Source of the DNA: Candidatus Arsenophonus triatominarum
GTDB lineage: Bacteria > Pseudomonadota > Gammaproteobacteria > Enterobacterales > Enterobacteriaceae
DNA length: 64,000 nt
Direction: 5' to 3'
NCBI RefSeq assembly: GCF_001640365.1
Contig: NZ_LWMI01000012.1
Coordinates: 55,462 to 119,461 of the forward strand
Part shown: one piece after another, positions 19,640 through 31,288 of the stretch
How positions within the stretch are numbered: the first letter of the stretch is position 1
Layout: every line of letters begins with the position of its first letter
The notes under the pieces: model-generated
What the model was told of the DNA's origin: nothing
What the model saw: only the letters and a program-made list of their open reading frames with translations
The model's database searches: none
Made by a program: the position numbers and the translations under genes

Positions 19640-20296
19640 ACCTGAGTTCGGGATAAGCATTATCAATTATGCTTGAAGATATGTTCCTGCCACCGATATC
19701 TTTGGTTTAGATGGAATTAAACAATATGCAACCAGTCCTGCTAATAAATTCACTACAAAATTAGCAGGAGAGCGGTGCCGCGTATGCGCTATCTGACAAA
19801 GATTTTTTAACTCATCAAATACCGTTTCAATGACAGAACGATGACGCAAGATGGCTTTGTCGAAACAAGTCTGTTCAACAGGCTTTATTTTCTTCTTGAT
19901 ATTCGTTATAAGGTTAATTCCCATTGTTTTCAGTTGCTGTTTCAGTGAAGCCGATAAATACCCTTTATCCGCATACAAACAACCAGAAAGATCTTTTATC
20001 AGCTCAGGTAATGGTTTCCGATCATCTGTGTTTCCTGGTGTAAGTCGAAAACTAAGTATTTCCCCCAAATGATTGATAATTACATGAAGTTTGAAACCAA
20101 AGAACCAACCTGTTGAGGTTTTTCCTCGTTCAGCTATCCCATCGAAGACTTTATGACGGCGGATCCGTAAGTTATCACACACAGCTATCGGAGTAGAATC
20201 GGCAACCGACAGACCCGTGCACTTTCCCTTAATTGACTCAAACAGTACCGTTAAAGCTAAGGCACTGCGCGGAAGTAACTCTACGCAGCGTGAATA

Positions 20297-21177
20297 TAGC
20301 TAGGCGACTTAATTTTGATTACAGCATATGTATTAAAAACAGGTCATCGATAGTGCATCCTGTTTCCATCTTTTTACGTTTAGCTTGAGACCATTTATGT
20401 TCTATAGGATTTAAATCTGGTGAATACACAGGCAAATATTCTATCTGGTGTCCTGCGTTTATAATTGCCTGTTCAATATTCTTACCTTTGTGAAAGCTAG
20501 CGTTGTCCATAAAAATAACAGAATTTTCAGGAAGTTCTGGGAGCAATATTTTTGTGATCCAAACATAAAAAACATCACGATTAATATTGCAATCAAATAA
20601 TCCGATAGCAAAAAGGGTTGTTCCCAATAAAGCGCCAATAACATTTGTTCTTCCCTTAGCACCCCAGTTTTTCAGGCCAAAACAACGGTGACCTTTTGGG
20701 GAATAGCCGTGAGTTCGTGGAGTGTCATGTGAAAAACCACTTTCATCAATAAAAACAACAGATTTATTTTTTTTTTCATACTGTTGTCTTTTTTGCTGAT
20801 GTGCCAGCCTGTCGCTTTCGTTGGTTTTTGGATGGAATAGAGTTTTTTTTATAGGTTAATCCCAGCTTTTTAAGGGATTGCCAAATAGTCTTTTTACAAA
20901 CACCGAATCGCTCTGCCCGTTCCTTTTGGTAAGCATCTGGATACTGTTCCACATCTTTTGCTAAAGCATTTTTATCGAGCTTCCTCTTACGTGGCGTTGA
21001 ATTTTTTGGCTCTGGTCGTTTAAGCCAACGTACTAAAGACGCTTTTCCAATACGGAATTGTTTCGCAGTTTCTCGAATTGTTAAACCTTCGGCTTTCCTT
21101 ACAGATATTACTTTACGTCGAAAATCAATTGTATAACTCATAACACACCTTGTAATCAAAATTAAGTCGCCTAGCTA
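20297..21177 (-). mobile_element. IS630-family element, copy 7
   Basis: 881 bp, TA on both sides (20295-20296, 21178-21179), inserted in the IS982 transposase. The flanks rejoin exactly, so this is a simple insertion. Confidence 0.95.
20319..21141 (-). CDS. IS630-family transposase (two frames), copy 7
   Basis: Both frames are open. One base change lies in the A-rich segment just before the first catalytic Asp (KKDKS becomes KKNKS). Catalytic motifs are unchanged. Confidence 0.87.
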
Positions 21178-21331
21178 TATGATGGCAAGTTAGGAAATTC
21201 CTTCCTGAGATATAAACGGACATGATAGAGATAAAATACCTTGAATTGTCTGAATCGGAGTTGATGAAACAAAACAACCAGTGTCATCATTTCAGCCAAT
21301 GAAAGCTGAGTAGACCGTCTACGACGCTTAC

Positions 21332-22527
21332 TTACATTAGTCTTAACTTAATCTGACAATTCTGATTTAAAAAAGAGCGTTACCGGTTTTAATTAACATC
21401 ATTAGATAATTAAATAAAAGGTAATTCTATGTATCAAACAAATAATCCTATCATCAAACGTAAAGTCGGGTTACTTAACCTCGCTGAAGAGCTTAATAAC
21501 GTCTCAAAAGCCTGTAAGATTATGGGGGTATCCCGAGATACGTTTTATCGCCACCAAGAACTTGTTAACGATGGTGGGATAGACGCTTTAATTAACCAAA
21601 ATCGACGGGTGCCTAACGTAAAAAATAGAGTAGATGAACAGATTGAAAGCGCTGTAGTTGAGTATGCGATTGAATACCCTGCACACGGTCAACACCGCAG
21701 TAGTAATGAGCTAAGAAAAAAAGGCATTTTTGTTTCGGGGAGTGGCGTTCGTTCTATTTGGCTGCGCCATAATCTCGAAAATTTTACAAAACGCCTAAAA
21801 GCGCTTGAAGATAAAATCGCAACAGAAGGAATTATCCTGTCAGAATCACAAATCAGTGCTCTAGAAAAGAAAGCGCAAGATGATGAAGCCTGTGGTGAGA
21901 TTGAAACAGCGCATCCAGGTTCTCTGGGTTCACAAGATACTTTTTATGTCGGTCATTTAAAAGGCGTTGGTCGTGTTTATCAACAAACTTACATTGATAC
22001 TTACAGTAAAGTCGTTCATTGTAAGCTTTACACAACAAAAAGCGCGATAACGGCGGCAGATTTATTAAATGACAAGGTTCTGCCTTTTTAATTCTCAGCA
22101 TGGGTTACCGGTGTTACGTATACTGACGGACAGAGGCAGTGAGTATTGTGGTAAAGTTGAACATCACGATTATCAACTTTATCTCGCTATCAATGATATT
22201 GATCATACAAAAACTAAAGCTCGTTCACCTCAAACTAATGAGATTTGTGAACGCTTTCATAAAACTGTATTACAAGAGTTCTATCAGGTAGCTTTTCGTA
22301 AGAAAAGCTATAGTGCTTTAGATGAATTACAAGCTGATTTAGATAAATGGTTAGCGGAATATAATAACCAACGCACTCATCAAGGAAAAATGTGTTGCGG
22401 TCGAACTCCTACGGCAACTTTACACGATGGAAAACAACTTTGGAGAGAGAAAGATTTAAATCAAATTTAACCTGACAGGTACTGTATAAATAACCGGTAA
22501 CTGTCAGATCAAGGCTGAGCTACTACA
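21332..22527 (+). mobile_element. IS481-family element, copy 2
   Basis: Both ends are present (ACATTAGTCTTAACTTAATC and GAGCTACTACA). The left flank is IS982, the right flank is another transposase fragment, so the flanks do not rejoin. Confidence 0.88.
21429..22470 (+). pseudogene. IS481-family transposase with one frameshift
   Basis: Compared with the intact copy at 49977, an extra A near 22090 (TTTTTAATTC in place of TTTTTATTC) ends the first frame after VLPF. The second half, with LTDRGSEYCG and the Glu region, is open in another frame. An NGICE to NEICE change is also present. Confidence 0.88.
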
Positions 22528-22529
22528 GA

Positions 22530-22799
22530 CTATGACGCCATTACCACGACTTACAAAAAAGGTGGAAAGTGGAGGTTTTTCATAAATCATTGAAGTCGAA
22601 TGCTAATCTGGCCAAGTCCCCCACCAGAACAGTGCGAACTCAAAGCAATCACATATTCATGGCTATCTGCGCAGCCTTTAAGCTTGAAGGTTTGCGCATT
22701 AAAAACAAGCTCAATCCCTTTGTGTCGCAAGCTACTCATCAATGCATCGCGCTCTGCTTAGCTTATGCTGAACTTCAGAAATTTCGGGCTACTGCGTAA
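22530..22799 (+). pseudogene. IS4/IS701-type transposase, C-terminal fragment
   Basis: The frame reads YKKRWKVEVFHKSLKSNANL, RTVRTQSNHIFMAICAAFKL and a stop at 22799. The W.VE.FHK..K and QSNHIF.AI.A pattern marks the Glu end of an IS4-like transposase unlike ISA. The rest of that element is absent. Confidence 0.65.
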
Positions 22800-22813
22800 C
22801 ATCAGTAAGTAAA

Positions 22814-23215
22814 TTATATTTCTATCTTATATCCAGTAAATTCAAGATAAGCTGGTCTGTGTTCAGCTTCAGGATAAGCAACAATAAAACCAATATCTCC
22901 GAAGCGTTGTTCATCATGAAGAACAGTAATTTTTCCACTTACAGTTTTTGGCTCTTCATTATCAACCACAAACTCACTGCCAAATACACCACCTACATTT
23001 ACACGCCCTTTTGCATTCTTTAGTGTTACAATTATTTCTTTTTCAGTGGAAGCATCTTCGATATTTACACCAAACACAGAACTATATGGACCGTTTGAAG
23101 TAATAATTAATTTATTACCAGTAAACCGATGAAGCATCCTTTCAGATGGATTAATTATCCCATAATATTTAAGATCGTGTTTATCATCAAAATCAAAATC
23201 AACTAATACTGCCAT
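22814..23215 (-). CDS. Hypothetical beta-rich protein, 133 aa
   Basis: An intact frame from ATG 23215, preceded by AGGGGCTC, to 22814. The product has no signal peptide, no membrane segment and no Cys. It alternates short hydrophobic strands with Gly/Asn turns (NKLIITSNGPYSSVFGVNIE, KEIIVTLKNAKGRVNVGGVF) and ends GFIVAYPEAEHRPAYLEFTG. This looks like a beta-sandwich of the lectin or carbohydrate-binding kind, but I recognise no family. It is acidic and has survived intact among IS debris, 15 bp from a transposase remnant. It could be an accessory effector or a phage structural protein. Confidence 0.6.
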   Translation of the reverse strand: MAVLVDFDFDDKHDLKYYGIINPSERMLHRFTGNKLIITSNGPYSSVFGVNIEDASTEKEIIVTLKNAKGRVNVGGVFGSEFVVDNEEPKTVSGKITVLHDEQRFGDIGFIVAYPEAEHRPAYLEFTGYKIEI

Positions 23216-23436
23216 TTTGAGCCCCTAATATTTTATTTAATATTTCACGGATATTACACAATGCAACTTGTTTATTATCTAAGCTGCAATTCTTAAAATC
23301 TATTTTATTCACGTACTCAAATTATTCGATTGTGAACGGTTGATACGAAATCCGATCATTTTCTCATTGCCTCAATCTGCCTCAGCGCGGCTTTATCCTG
23401 ATTGCACATCTCCAGTATCATGTGAATTTATGGTAG
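23216..23436. other. Unassigned stretch with a short phage-like tail frame
   Basis: Promoter side of the hypothetical gene. On the minus strand near 23350-23430 a short frame ends LEMCNQDKAALRQIEAMRK-stop, a charged helix such as ends many small phage proteins. There is not enough to name it. Confidence 0.3.
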
Positions 23437-23590
23437 TGTCAATGCCAACTGAATTCTGATCCACTTTGCTAAAGTAAAACTGATCCACCTCCTTCAATTT
23501 ACTCGCTGATTTCCGCTTTCAATTTTTTATGCAGCTGACGGAGTATCGTTTGGCGCCGACGTTCAGTAAGGGAATGTTTGGCGAAAGGGA
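23437..23590 (-). mobile_element. IS21-family remnant (istB 3' end and terminus)
   Basis: TGTCAATGCCAACTGAATTC followed by CTGATCCAC...CTGATCCACC is the repeat-bearing end typical of IS21 relatives. The minus strand just inside reads PFAKHSLTERRRQTILRQLH, KKLKAEISE-stop, the tail of the ATP-binding helper IstB. Nothing further of the element is present. Confidence 0.65.
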
Positions 23591-23863
23591 AATTAAAGTA
23601 CGTTAAGCAAGAAAGCGTGAGGTTAAGCTGTACCCTGCAAAAAGCGAGGCTAGTAAGTTAGGAGTTTTTTGTATAACTACAACAGGATAGTTAAAATTAT
23701 TGATCATTAAAGTCAAACAAAAACTAAGCATATTTGTTAACTTTAACTGAAAAGTTTGAGTTTTTCATGACATTTGACAGCATTTTGTAGACAAGATATA
23801 AACTGGCATTCAACATATCATAAATTTCTCTTCTACATGTTATGCGTGATGGTTTTTTCCACC
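23591..23863. other. AT-rich stretch, nothing recognised
   Basis: Between the IS21 remnant and MITE-A copy 5. No supported frame, RNA gene or terminus was found. Its last five bases (CCACC) form the MITE-A target duplication. Confidence 0.4.
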
Positions 23864-24002
23864 CACGAGTTTCGAACAAGCATATAAAATTCCAAAAATG
23901 GCTTAAAAGCAATGGTTAATTTGCAAGTTACTAAAACGTATAAATTTGTTTAAATTACAATAAGTTGCTTTTAATTTATAAGATTTTGTCTATTTATATA
24001 TT

Positions 24003-25034
24003 AAAATAGTTGCTGAATAGAGAGTTGCATTTTTTGTCACGCTATAGACAATAAAAAGAGGTTTAACTTAGAAAATAACGGTTTGAAATGATCAACAAAG
24101 AGCGGTTGTTACGAGATAATCGTTTATGTAAAGCAATCATTGGATTATCAGTCGAAGAATTGAAAAATTTAGCCGCTGAATTTTCAGCTTGTTATTTGAT
24201 TTATCGGAAAAAGAATCGAAAAGATCACGAGCGGCAGATGGGTGCAGGGCAGAAAGGATTTATCCCAACCCCATTAGATAAACTGCTTTTTATTTTATTG
24301 TATTTAAAATGTTATCCGACCTATGATTTGCAAGGACTTCTTTTTGGTTTAGATAGAACACGGGTATGTCGCTGGGTAAAAATATTATTGCCGGTTGATG
24401 ACCTTGGGGCGAGAATGTGTTTTGCCCGCTCGTCAAATTCGCTCTGCTGAGGAATTTTTTCGCGCCTTTCCTGGAGTTAAAGACGTCTTTATTGATGGGA
24501 CAGAGCGACCTGTCCAAAAGCCTAAGAATCTGCGTCGGCGAAAAAAAATGTATTCGGGAAAGAAAAGACAGACCACTCGAAAAGGGCTTATTATGACTGA
24601 CGAAACGAGGAAAATTGGATTTATCCCCATGATCAAAAATGGGCGCCGTCACGATAAACGCTTACTCGATAAAGTCGATATAATTCGCCATATTCCCCCT
24701 GAGGCAACCATCTGGGCCGATACCGGTTTTCAAGGTATAGATAAACAGCATCCTAATACACAAATCCCAAAAAAAGGAACTCGAAAAAGACCTTTATCGC
24801 CTGAACAAAAACAAGAAAATAAAATAATCTCGGGCATCCGTATTACGGTTGAACACGCCATCGCGGGTATCAAGCGCCTCGGTTGTATGACCCAAATTTT
24901 ACGGAATCGTAGACCCTTTATTGATGATACCTTTTTACTCCTTAGTGCCGGTCTTTGGAATTTCCATCTCAGAACAGCCTAAAATTTACTTCAATCACCG
25001 AAATACCCTTATTTCACTATTAAGCAACACGCTT
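24003..25034 (+). mobile_element. IS5-family (ISL2-like) element, copy 2, in MITE-A
   Basis: 1032 bp with 3-bp duplication ATT (24000-24002, 25035-25037). It is 5 bp shorter than copies 1 and 4. Confidence 0.92.
24088..24982 (+). pseudogene. IS5-family transposase with a 5-bp deletion
   Basis: A 5-bp loss near 24396 (CCGGTTGATGACC in place of CCGGTTTTAGAGATGACC) shifts the frame after ILLPV. The downstream frame from 24395 still encodes all three catalytic residues, but without the DNA-binding N-terminus. Confidence 0.88.
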
Positions 25035-25220
25035 ATTATGCTGAATTAAACTTAAAAATAGAGCGTTTTTTTATTGGTGCGAAACTCGTGCCACCTTCCC
25101 CCTGCCCTTGTAATCATTCTTTTCGGTTTAGCTGTTTTGTGATAATAAGTAGCAATACTAGGCTTTAATTTGTATTACTCTTAACTTAATCTGATAATTC
25201 TGATTTAAAAAAGAGCGTTA

Positions 25221-26101
25221 TAGCTAGGCGACTTAATTTTGATTACAGCATATGTATTAAAAACAGGTCATCGATAGTGCATCCTGTTTCCATCTTTTTA
25301 CGTTTAGCTTGAGACCATTTATGTTCTATAGGATTTAAATCTGGTGAATACACAGGCAAATATTCTATCTGGTGTCCTGCGTTTATAATTGCCTGTTCAA
25401 TATTCTTACCTTTGTGAAAGCTAGCGTTGTCCATAAAAATAACAGAATTTTCAGGAAGTTCTGGGAGCAATATTTTTGTGATCCAAACATAAAAAACATC
25501 ACGATTAATATTGCAATCAAATAATCCGATAGCAAAAAGGGTTGTTCCCAATAAAGCGCCAATAACATTTGTTCTTCCCTTAGCACCCCAGTTTTTCAGG
25601 CCAAAACAACGGTGACCTTTTGGGGAATAGCCGTGAGTTCGTGGAGTGTCATGTGAAAAACCACTTTCATCAATAAAAACAACAGATTTATCTTTTTTTT
25701 CATACTGTTGTCTTTTTTGCTGATGTGCCAGCCTGTCGCTTTCGTTGGTTTTTGGATGGAATAGAGTTTTTTTTATAGGTTAATCCCAGCTTTTTAAGGG
25801 ATTGCCAAATAGTCTTTTTACAAACACCGAATCGCTCTGCCCGTTCCTTTTGGTAAGCATCTGGATACTGTTCCACATCTTTTGCTAAAGCATTTTTATC
25901 GAGCTTCCTCTTACGTGGCGTTGAATTTTTTGGCTCTGGTCGTTTAAGCCAACGTACTAAAGACGCTTTTCCAATACGGAATTGTTTCGCAGTTTCTCGA
26001 ATTGTTAAACCTTCGGCTTTCCTTACAGATATTACTTTACGTCGAAAATCAATTGTATAACTCATAACACACCTTGTAATCAAAATTAAGTCGCCTAGCT
26101 A
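25221..26101 (-). mobile_element. IS630-family element, copy 8
   Basis: 881 bp with TA duplication (25219-25220, 26102-26103) in the IS481 leader at GAGCGT-TA-CCGG, separating the IS481 promoter end from its gene. Confidence 0.95.
25243..26065 (-). CDS. IS630-family transposase (two frames), copy 8
   Basis: Both frames, the A8 shift run and the D/D/E motifs match the reference copy with no change noticed. Confidence 0.89.
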
Positions 26102-26435
26102 TACCGGTTTTAATTAACATCATTAGATAATTAAATAAAAGGTAATTCTATGTATCAAACAAATAATCCTATCATCAAACATAAAGTCGGGTTACTTAAC
26201 CTCGCTGAAGAGCTTAATAACATCTCAAAAGCCTGTAAGATTATGGGGGTATCCCGAGATACGTTTTATCGCTACCAGGAACTTGTTAACGATGGTGGGA
26301 TAGACGCTTTAATTAATCAAAATCGACGGGTGCCTAACGTAAAAAATAGAGTAGATGAACAGATTGAAAGCGCTGTAGTTGAGTATGCGATTGAATACCC
26401 TGCACACGGTCAACACCGCAGTAGTAATGTAGTGG

Positions 26436-27478
<1,043 letters not shown>

Positions 27479-27492
27479 TCTTAGCTTTTCAA

Positions 27493-27792
27493 CTACCGAA
27501 AATTTTTCAGTGAGTCGGACATTAAGAGCGCAGTAGCCTTTTTTAAGATGTCATTCTCCATTTCCAGCCGGTGGATTTTTTTCTTCATTTCTCTGAACTC
27601 AATTTGTTCAGGTGTTAATGGCAGACCAGGCGATGTTTTCCCTTGACGTTCTAAACGAAGGGCTCTTACCCACCGGCTAATCGCTGAAAGACTGACGTTC
27701 ATGCCTTTCGCGGCTTCCTGGTAGGTGTAATTTTGGTCAAGGACTAATTTGGCGGTTTCACATTTAAATTCAGCAGTAATTATTTTACCCAT
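27493..27792 (-). CDS. IS3-family orfA (HTH and leucine zipper)
   Basis: 99 residues: helix-turn-helix [20 protein letters not shown], then the coiled coil [20 protein letters not shown]. It starts MGKII in place of MSKII. The A6G slippery run (TTAAAAAAG) used for -1 shifting into orfB in IS3 elements lies near the end. orfA is complete, but its orfB partner here is broken. Confidence 0.85.
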   Translation of the reverse strand: MGKIITAEFKCETAKLVLDQNYTYQEAAKGMNVSLSAISRWVRALRLERQGKTSPGLPLTPEQIEFREMKKKIHRLEMENDILKKATALLMSDSLKNFR

Positions 27793-28636
27793 TTCGGCAC
27801 CTATAAAAATTATGAGGTAAACATATCACCTCAACTTAGGTGGCCAAATTTAGTATGCCACTACAATTTGGCTGCGCCATAATCTCGAAAATTTTACAAA
27901 ACGCCTAAAAGCGCTTGAAGATAAAATCGCAACAGAAGGAATTATCCTGTCAGAATCACAAATCAGTGCTCTAGAAAAGAAAGTGCAAGATGATGAAGCC
28001 TGTGGTGAGATTGAAACAGCGCATCCAGGTTCTCTGGGTTCACAAGATACTTTTTATGTCGGTCATTTAAAAGGCGTTGGTCGTGTTTATCAACAAACTT
28101 ACATTGATACTTACAGTAAAGTCGTTCATTGTAAGCTTTACACAACAAAAAGCGCGATAACGGCGGCAGATTTATTAAATGACAAGGTTCTCCCTTTTTA
28201 TTCCCAGCATGGGTTACCGGTGTTACGTATACTGACGGACAGAGGCAGTGAGTATTGTGGTAAAGTTGAACATCACGATTATCAACTTTATCTCGCTATC
28301 AATGATATTGATCATACAAAAACTAAAACTCGTTCACCTCAAACTAATGGGATTTGTGAACGCTTTCATAAAACTGTATTACAAGAGTTCTATCAGGTGG
28401 CTTTTCGTAAGAAAATCTATAGGGCTTTAGATGAATTACAAGCTGATTTAGATAAATGGTTAGCAGAATATAATAACCAACGCACTCATCAAAGAAAAAT
28501 GTGTTGAGGTCGAACTCCTATGGCAACTTTACACGATGGAAAACAACTTTGGAGAGAGAAAGATTTAAATCAAATTTAACCTGACAGGTACTGTATAAAT
28601 AACCGGTAACTGTCAGATCAAGTCTGAGCTACTACA

Positions 28637-28793
28637 CTCTCCAGCGAGGTTAAGTAACCCGACTTTATGTTTGATGATAGGATTATTTGTTTGATACATA
28701 GAATTACCTTTTATTTAATTATCTAATGATGTTAATTAAAACCGGTAACGCTCTTTTTTAAATCAGAATTGTCAGATTAAATTAAGACTAATA
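28637..28793 (-). mobile_element. IS481-family fragment, copy 4 (N-terminal end)
   Basis: Only the first codons and the GACTAATACA terminus of a reversed IS481 remain, directly abutting the right end of copy 3. The two are tail-to-head inverted. Confidence 0.85.
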
Positions 28794-28795
28794 CA

Positions 28796-29231
28796 CTTTA
28801 TTCTATATCACCAATTGTAGTAAAAATTGCGATGGAGCTTGCCTATCTTTGCCTTGCCAGGCAAGCAGATATTTTATCTTTAACTTATTCTCAGCTATCT
28901 AATGATGGCATATTTATTAAGCAAGGGAAAACAGGGGTTGCACAAATAAAAGCATGGACAGATCGTTTACATGCAGCTATAGAGTTAAGTCATACTTTAC
29001 CTTTAGATAAGGGAATTGGCAGTATATATGTTCTCCATCAACAAAGTGGATCTGGGTATACTTGTGATGGTTTAAATAGCAGTTGGAGGAAAGCAAAAGG
29101 TGTCTCAGATTTTGATGGTTCCTTTATCTGAAAAACAAACAATATCTGGTCATAAAAACATCGCTCAAACTGCAAGATACGATAGAAAAATTAATATTGT
29201 TCCTGTCGTTGGAGGTCAAAAAAAGAAATGA
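28796..29231 (+). pseudogene. Phage tyrosine integrase, C-terminal half, frameshifted
   Basis: The frame reads VVKIAMELAYLCLARQADIL, IFIKQGKTGVAQIKAW and GYTCDGLNSSWRKAKGVSDF. A one-base insertion near 29115 moves it to LSEKQTISGHKNIAQTARYD, RKINIVPVVGGQKKK-stop. The active-site Arg region (LCLARQADIL), SGHK and the nucleophile in ARYDRK are all recognisable. The N-terminal DNA-binding part is missing at the IS481 fragment. It is a different integrase from the one at 19332. Confidence 0.78.
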
Positions 29232-29380
29232 TCAAATCAAAAATATAGTGAAAGGTGATTTTAGTCACAAAAATTCGGCCTTAAGTGACTAGCTTTTTAT
29301 CACTTAACTTATTGATAATAAAGGAAAAATTAATCACATTCAAAATAGTCAATTATTCGTTTAGCCGGACTTACACAAAT

Positions 29381-29442
29381 CCACTTACACCCAACCAACA
29401 ACTAATTCTTAACAACCTCCTCCAACGCTGCTAATATGATGC
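29381..29442 (+). repeat. Dispersed 62-bp repeat, copy 1
   Basis: CCACTTACACCCAACCAACA at the start and CAACGCTGCTAATATGATGC at the end recur at 34844-34907 with a few differences. Each copy lies just before accessory DNA. Confidence 0.75.
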
Positions 29443-29460
29443 TCATTAGGTGGGGCTATT

Positions 29461-29709
29461 ATGTTTACGGTGAATAATGATCAATAAAAATTAAAGCTAG
29501 CAAAAAGAGGTTAATTCCAGTCAAAAAGGATAGCGAAGTCTGGCTGGCAAACGGCACGGGCGACGCTTGGTGATTTCGAGACGGTGAAATCATCCACGGT
29601 TTCTTTTGAGGCTGAGAAAAAAGCCAAAGAAACAGGCATGGTGCTTGAAGAATGCAAAAAATACCAGTTTAGCCGAGTCATTAATTTTATCGAATTTTTT
29701 AAAGATTAA
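29461..29709 (+). pseudogene. Degenerate frame ahead of the transferase gene
   Basis: ATG 29461 reads MFTVNNDQ-stop and, after a second stop, SGWQTARATLGDFETVKSST, VSFEAEKKAKETGMVLEECK, ending FIEFFKD-stop one base before the next gene. The lower part is charged and helical. I recognise no family. Confidence 0.35.
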
Positions 29710-29710
29710 C

Positions 29711-31255
29711 ATGATTTATACGAAAATTTTAAAAAAAAATATTGTCATATTATTATTAATATTTTTAATCTCTCAAATTATCAATCTCTATGTTTTTAGA
29801 ACAAGTAAAGGAATATCACACATCTCTACTTTTACTATTCTCTTAATAACTTTTGTATTAATAATTAGTAATGGAAGCATAAAAAAAGCGATAGGAATAT
29901 TTTTTCTATTTTTTATAAATTTAAAAATTATTTACTCATTATGTTTTAACGGAAACATAACAGTCTCTGCGATAAAATCAATATTCGAAACCAACATAAA
30001 AGAAGTTTCACTTATGTTTAATGGTTTATTTTTTAAATTAACTTTTCCTTCGTTAATTTTAACAATTTCTGTATTTTTCTTGGTAAGTAAAATAAGAAAA
30101 AATTTAAATATTAATCCTTTATTTTTAAATGTAACATTGATTTCTATTTGCTTAACTTTTATTTCTGTTTTTATTAATATAAAAAATGAACCAAGGTTAA
30201 TTCCTAACATTAAAGAAGATAATAAAGAGCTTGGAATATTTTTAAAGAATAGAGTTCCTTTAGTGGTTGGAGACATCATTTTTATAATGACGAATTGGTC
30301 AGGCAGTAAAAAATATTTAAATATAAGCAAGATTGAAAAACTTAATAACTCTATCATTAAAAAAATCAATAGTAATAATAAAAATATTATCTTAATAATG
30401 GGGGAAGCATCGTTATCATTACGTTACAGCGTTTATGGTTATCACTTAAATACAACACCACATATGGCAAAAATCTTCTCTACAGAAGATGCCTGTATAT
30501 TAAATAATGTCCATTCAAGCGCACCGATAACGAGGGATTCTGTATCAATGACATTAGCTTTCCACGTGCCAGAAAGTGAAGATAATTTGTTTATTAATAA
30601 ATCGATAGTCGAAATGGCAAAAGAGAATGGCTATAAAACTTATTGGATCGGCGCACAAGAAATTAAAGGATTGTTTGCTTCTAAGTATGGTTTTATTGCC
30701 AAAAAAAGCGATTATATAAAACTAACTCATTATGATGACAATAAATTAACTACATTATTATCGGAAGTCTTGTCTGATGGTAAAGAAAAACGATTTATTG
30801 TTATCCATCTAAATGGTAACCATTTACCCTACAACAATTATGATGAAATAGACAAAAATTTATTACCCAATGCAGAAAAATATGATTTAACTATCCATCA
30901 TGTTGATAGAGTCGTAAATGATATATTTAATGTTATTGATAAACAAAAAATTGATTACAATTTGATTTATACCGCCGATCATGGCGAAATCGTAAATGTA
31001 GGTCATGGCTTAGAAAAAGGTATAGAGCAGTATATTATACCTTTTATGTATCGATCAACAAATCCAGATAACGACTGTAAATTCATTGAATCTTTTCGCA
31101 ATAAAAACGGATATCTAAGTGGTTTAATGAATAAATATATTTTATCGGAACTTCTTGGTTATAAAATAGATAAAAATGTACTTACAAAAGAGCGAGAATA
31201 TGACAGAGTGTTAACAGCAAATGAAGAGGTTGTAACATTTTATGATATAAAATGA
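29711..31255 (+). CDS. Phosphoethanolamine transferase-like membrane protein (EptA/EptC superfamily)
   Basis: 514 residues. The first 200 contain five hydrophobic segments (for example NIVILLLIFLISQIINLYVF). The rest is an alkaline phosphatase-fold periplasmic domain with metal-binding motifs: IILIMGEASLSLRYSVYGYH near 230, APITRDSVSM with the likely Thr nucleophile near 270, and YTADHGEIVNVGHG near 422. Such enzymes add phosphoethanolamine to lipid A or LPS core and lower sensitivity to cationic peptides. I cannot decide between lipid A and core targets. Base composition is very AT-rich even for this window, suggesting transfer. The start at 29711 is preferred because the upstream part of the frame belongs to debris; the ribosome site is weak. 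Confidence 0.78.
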   Translation: MIYTKILKKNIVILLLIFLISQIINLYVFRTSKGISHISTFTILLITFVLIISNGSIKKAIGIFFLFFINLKIIYSLCFNGNITVSAIKSIFETNIKEVSLMFNGLFFKLTFPSLILTISVFFLVSKIRKNLNINPLFLNVTLISICLTFISVFINIKNEPRLIPNIKEDNKELGIFLKNRVPLVVGDIIFIMTNWSGSKKYLNISKIEKLNNSIIKKINSNNKNIILIMGEASLSLRYSVYGYHLNTTPHMAKIFSTEDACILNNVHSSAPITRDSVSMTLAFHVPESEDNLFINKSIVEMAKENGYKTYWIGAQEIKGLFASKYGFIAKKSDYIKLTHYDDNKLTTLLSEVLSDGKEKRFIVIHLNGNHLPYNNYDEIDKNLLPNAEKYDLTIHHVDRVVNDIFNVIDKQKIDYNLIYTADHGEIVNVGHGLEKGIEQYIIPFMYRSTNPDNDCKFIESFRNKNGYLSGLMNKYILSELLGYKIDKNVLTKEREYDRVLTANEEVVTFYDIK

Positions 31256-31288
31256 TAAATATCTCTATGCAGGTTTATCAGGCCAAAA

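Larger units (their letters stand above)
19640..21331 (-). mobile_element. IS982-family element, copy 2, right end lost
   Basis: The left terminus is ACCTGAGTTCGGGATAAG. IS630 copy 7 splits it, and IS481 copy 2 cuts its promoter side at 21331, so the inverted repeat on that side is missing. Confidence 0.88.
19667..21331 (-). pseudogene. IS982-family transposase, disrupted
   Basis: The C-terminal 171 codons (to 19667) contain FDGIAERGKTSTGWFFGFKL, LTPGNTDDRKPL, CLYADKGYLS and RSVIETVFDELKN with the catalytic Glu. IS630 copy 7 lies upstream, then the N-terminal part to 21331, where the start codon region is lost. Confidence 0.85.
23864..25090 (+). repeat. MITE-A copy 5, split by IS5 copy 2, with target duplication
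   Basis: The left part (23864-24002) and right part (25035-25090) form one MITE-A after removal of IS5 copy 2. The flanks are CCACC on both sides (23859-23863, 25091-25095). Confidence 0.93.

Noticed and set aside
29232..29380. Possible gene between the second integrase remnant and the dispersed repeat.
   Set aside because: No frame over 25 codons with a plausible start was found; the sequence looks like eroded attachment-side DNA.
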